Assembly (NCBI GenBank): GCA_016788425.1
Contig: JAEURQ010000004.1
Span: 558,001-622,000 of the forward strand
From: Chthonomonas sp.
GTDB taxonomy: Bacteria; Armatimonadota; Fimbriimonadia; Fimbriimonadales; Fimbriimonadaceae
Length of the DNA stretch: 64,000 bases
Direction of reading: 5' to 3'
The position numbers and the translations under genes were made by a program. Within the stretch, counting starts at the first letter, position 1. The number at the start of each line of letters is the position of its first letter. Below the pieces are notes generated by a model, which saw only the letters and a list, made by a program, of their open reading frames with translations, was not told the origin of the DNA and ran no database searches. Positions 61,710-64,000 of the stretch are shown in pieces.

Positions 61710-62224
61710 GCCACACCTTCTACTGGGACAACAACATAATGACATGGCTCGTTGACCGTTATCCCATCCCAAAGCTCCATGAGCTTGTAGATTCCCAGAT
61801 TCAGAATGGTCACTTAAAGGTGTGTGAGCATGTCTACGATGAAGCGATGGGAAGTCCCGCAAAGTCATGGGCGATGCAGCGTCGGGATGAAGTCCTCGTG
61901 CCGATGACGACGGAAATCCTGCTCGTGCTTCGGGATGTATTGGAGCAACTTCCAGCTTTCGTTGACCACGCTAAGCCAAAGGGCAAGGATGCTGACCAAT
62001 ATTTTGTCGCAACTGTATTGGCGCACCAACGTGGAGTCGGGCAGAACCTGTTGTCTGGCTCACCTGTACTTGTAACTGCCGAACGGAACATGCAAGGACG
62101 GGAGACCCGAATGCGAATCCCAGATGCGTGCGAAGCACTCGGCATCCCATGCGTTGACTTCCACGGCTGGCTGGACCTCTGCGGCTATCGGATTGACATG
62201 GTTCGAACCGATGGAGGAGTCTGA
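61706..62224 (+). CDS. DUF4411 PIN-like nuclease (probable toxin partner)
   Basis: The 172 residues start SHTFYWDNNIMTWLVDRYP, the DUF4411 signature with an acidic PIN-type Asp. They then have VCEHVYDEAMGSPAKSWAM and KGKDADQYFVATVLAHQRG (second acidic cluster). Near the end come VLVTAERNMQGR and IPDACEALGIPCVDFHGWL. DUF4411 proteins paired with ImmA/IrrE (COG2856) proteins have been predicted to form toxin-antitoxin modules. The acidic residues that would bind metal are present. It is co-translated with the ImmA gene before and overlapped by the ATPase frame after. Confidence 0.85.
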   Translation: MSHTFYWDNNIMTWLVDRYPIPKLHELVDSQIQNGHLKVCEHVYDEAMGSPAKSWAMQRRDEVLVPMTTEILLVLRDVLEQLPAFVDHAKPKGKDADQYFVATVLAHQRGVGQNLLSGSPVLVTAERNMQGRETRMRIPDACEALGIPCVDFHGWLDLCGYRIDMVRTDGGV

Positions 62225-62225
62225 T

Positions 62226-64000
62226 TTGGGAGTCCCCGCCACTAACATAGACTACGAAGCGCTCAGTAAGGAGAACTTGATTCGGTACGGAACCGATATC
62301 AAGGACACACTTGAGCACATCGTTGGACTGTATTGCGAGCGAACCCACCTGGTTTTCGAGCTTCTCCAAAACGCTGAGGATGCGCTTCGAAAGAGGAATG
62401 GAGATGGGTCTCGCTCGGTTCGTTTTGAGCTGAGCCGAGCCGGACTAAAGGTTTCGCACTTCGGGAAACCATTTGATGAGCCCGATGTCCGTGGAATCTG
62501 CGGCATTAACAGGAGCACGAAAAAGGAAGAGCTAACCGCTATCGGTCGATTTGGCATCGGATTCAAGTCGGTGTATGCCATCACAGACCAGCCCGAAATT
62601 CGGTCTTTGGGTCAGGACTTCGTAATCCGGGACTATGTCCAGCCACATCGCTTGGAACCGCAGCCTCAGCCGCAAGGCGAAACGTCTTTCTGGTTTCCTT
62701 TCAAGGGCGACCAGGCTTCCGCCTTCGGTGAAATTGGCGAAGGGCTCCAAAAGCTGGATGCCAAAACCTTGCTCTTCCTCGGCCACGTCGAAGAGGTGGA
62801 TTGGCGCATCGAAGGTGGCGCAAGCGGCACCTACTGTCGAGAGTCCGTCGAGTTGCAAGACGGATTGAGACGGGTCACTCTCATCGGCACGACGAGCTCA
62901 GGCGAAGAACTTTCTGAAGAGCAATGGTACGTGTTCTCTCGACCGGTTGAGTCAGATGGCATCGAGGTTGGAGCAGTAGAGATTGCCTACTCGGTGGATT
63001 TGACCGCATCAACAGACGATTTGAAATTGAAGACTGTTTCAGACTCAAGGCTGGCTGCTTTCTTCCCGACTGGTGTCCAAACCAATCTGGGGGTGGTCTT
63101 ACAAGCTCCGTTTCGAACCACTCCAGCTCGGGACAACGTGCCGCCAAAGGACGCCTGGAACCAGCGTCTTGTCCAAGAAACTGCATCCCTGCTAGTCGAA
63201 TCGCTCGGTGTCCTTAGAGACTTGAACTTACTCTCGGTTGATGTCCTTTGCGGCATGCCGATTGATGAGGACGACTTCCAACCAGGCTCGATGTTCCGAC
63301 CACTCTATGATGCGCTAGCCAGCGCTCTCCAAACTCAAGAATTGCTTCCAAAGAATGGTGGAGGTTGGATGCCGAGCTCACAAGCCGCCCTGGCTCGTGG
63401 TCAAGAACTTTGTGAACTCCTAGACTCCGCACAGTTGACATCCCTCTTTGAATCGAAGGAGAATTTGGACTGGCTCAGCGACGCCATTACCCTGGACCGA
63501 ACTCCCGTGCTTCGTAGCTACTTGATGCAAGAGCACAAAATCCGGGAAATCCAGCCTCAGACGTTCGTATCAAGAGTCTCGAAGGAGTTCCTGGAGGACC
63601 AATCTGATGAATGGATTTGCAAGCTCTACGAGTTCCTGTCCGGGCAATCCTATCTTTGGAAAACACCTGGGAATCTGAACAAGCCCTGGGTTCGCTTGAC
63701 TGACGGCACACATGTCGTTGCTTTCACCGGTGAACAGCCCAACGCCTACCTTCCTTCGAAGTCCAGTTCCGGGTTCCAAACAGTGAGTCCCGCTGTTTGT
63801 TCCTCCGAAGATGCTCTGAGCTTTCTCAGCAGCAACCTAAAGCTCAGCGAACCTGACCCCGTCGATGATGTCATCAAGAACATCCTGCCCCTTTACGAAG
63901 AGGGCATGGAACACGATAATCTCGGCCTCTACCGAGAGCATCTCGAAGCGATAATCGCAGCCTATGGCAATCAAAACACCCGAGAGCGGTTCACTTCGGC
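62226..64000 (+). CDS. large GHKL/sacsin-like ATPase (3' end outside window)
   Basis: A frame without stops continues to the window edge (about 591 residues seen). The N-terminus shows the GHKL ATPase boxes: HLVFELLQNAEDAL (N box) and TAIGRFGIGFKSVYAITD (G box), as in Hsp90, sacsin and related large prokaryotic proteins. FPTGVQTNLGVVLQAPFRTTPARDNVPP resembles the middle part of sacsin-type repeats. I chose TTG 62226 for its GGAGGAG site; an ATG at 62211 is an alternative. Proteins of this layout often end with a DUF3883/NOV or nuclease domain, which would lie outside. Its place after methylase and PIN genes suggests an effector or sensor of the module. Confidence 0.8.
   Translation, partial: MGVPATNIDYEALSKENLIRYGTDIKDTLEHIVGLYCERTHLVFELLQNAEDALRKRNGDGSRSVRFELSRAGLKVSHFGKPFDEPDVRGICGINRSTKKEELTAIGRFGIGFKSVYAITDQPEIRSLGQDFVIRDYVQPHRLEPQPQPQGETSFWFPFKGDQASAFGEIGEGLQKLDAKTLLFLGHVEEVDWRIEGGASGTYCRESVELQDGLRRVTLIGTTSSGEELSEEQWYVFSRPVESDGIEVGAVEIAYSVDLTASTDDLKLKTVSDSRLAAFFPTGVQTNLGVVLQAPFRTTPARDNVPPKDAWNQRLVQETASLLVESLGVLRDLNLLSVDVLCGMPIDEDDFQPGSMFRPLYDALASALQTQELLPKNGGGWMPSSQAALARGQELCELLDSAQLTSLFESKENLDWLSDAITLDRTPVLRSYLMQEHKIREIQPQTFVSRVSKEFLEDQSDEWICKLYEFLSGQSYLWKTPGNLNKPWVRLTDGTHVVAFTGEQPNAYLPSKSSSGFQTVSPAVCSSEDALSFLSSNLKLSEPDPVDDVIKNILPLYEEGMEHDNLGLYREHLEAIIAAYGNQNTRERFTS

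Overview
The window is a GC-rich bacterial chromosome segment with tightly packed genes, many ATGA or GTGA stop/start overlaps and frequent GTG and TTG starts. The mixture of genes points to a deep-branching, free-living, peptidoglycan-containing bacterium. These include a MurC-Ddl fusion, the DUF881 and small basic protein (DUF1290) pair after ftsQ, a meso-diaminopimelate-type MurE (DNPR motif), PilT ATPases, LigD/Ku end joining and large SBBP/Ig-like secreted proteins. My best guess is Armatimonadota (Fimbriimonadia-like). This is inference from gene content, not a database result.

Region 1 (1-26.2 kb, nearly all minus strand) is a division and cell-wall (dcw) cluster in two blocks. The upstream block reads mraZ-rsmH-ftsL-ftsI-murE-murF-mraY-murD-ftsW-murG. 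It is followed on the same strand by pabB/pabC (fused), two pilT-like ATPases, metX, a MerC-like membrane protein, ispH and a sugar ABC importer without its ATPase. The dcw genes then resume with murC-ddl, ftsQ, DUF881 and sbp, and the window opens inside a fatty acid desaturase. No ftsA or ftsZ is visible. Region 2 (26.2-32.6 kb) holds purF, a Nudix hydrolase, signal peptidase I, DUF4446, an ECF sigma/anti-sigma pair and a second ECF sigma. Region 3 (32.8-43.6 kb) has a dockerin-like secreted protein, an Mrp-type Fe-S ATPase, a 1,486-residue secreted repeat protein, RNase PH, an ABC-2 exporter, CorA and tRNA-Pro. Region 4 (43.6-53.4 kb) has upp, an orphan HicB-like gene, the main sigma factor, sucD, a divergent ligD/ku pair, two single-domain response regulators, a divergent FAH-like protein and a secreted S10-like carboxypeptidase.

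Region 5 (53.5 kb to the window end) is a visibly AT-richer genomic island lodged in the 3' half of the initiator tRNA gene. A large serine recombinase reads into the tRNA, and its stop codon overlaps the anticodon. The island carries an ArdC-like anti-restriction protein, a three-gene set of unknown proteins joined by start/stop overlaps, and one further unknown gene. It ends in a five-gene, stop-start-overlapped module: a Phd-like antitoxin, an enlarged HsdM methylase, an HTH-ImmA/IrrE peptidase, a DUF4411 PIN-like nuclease and a GHKL/sacsin-like ATPase cut by the window end. This module, with a perfect 9-bp palindrome in front of it, is the best candidate for an undescribed defence system.

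A theme across the chromosomal part is a TANNNT box exactly six bases before the start codon of at least seven genes. This suggests that leaderless transcription is common in this organism. Genes inside operons instead use GGAGG-type ribosome binding sites, several of which decide GTG or TTG starts.
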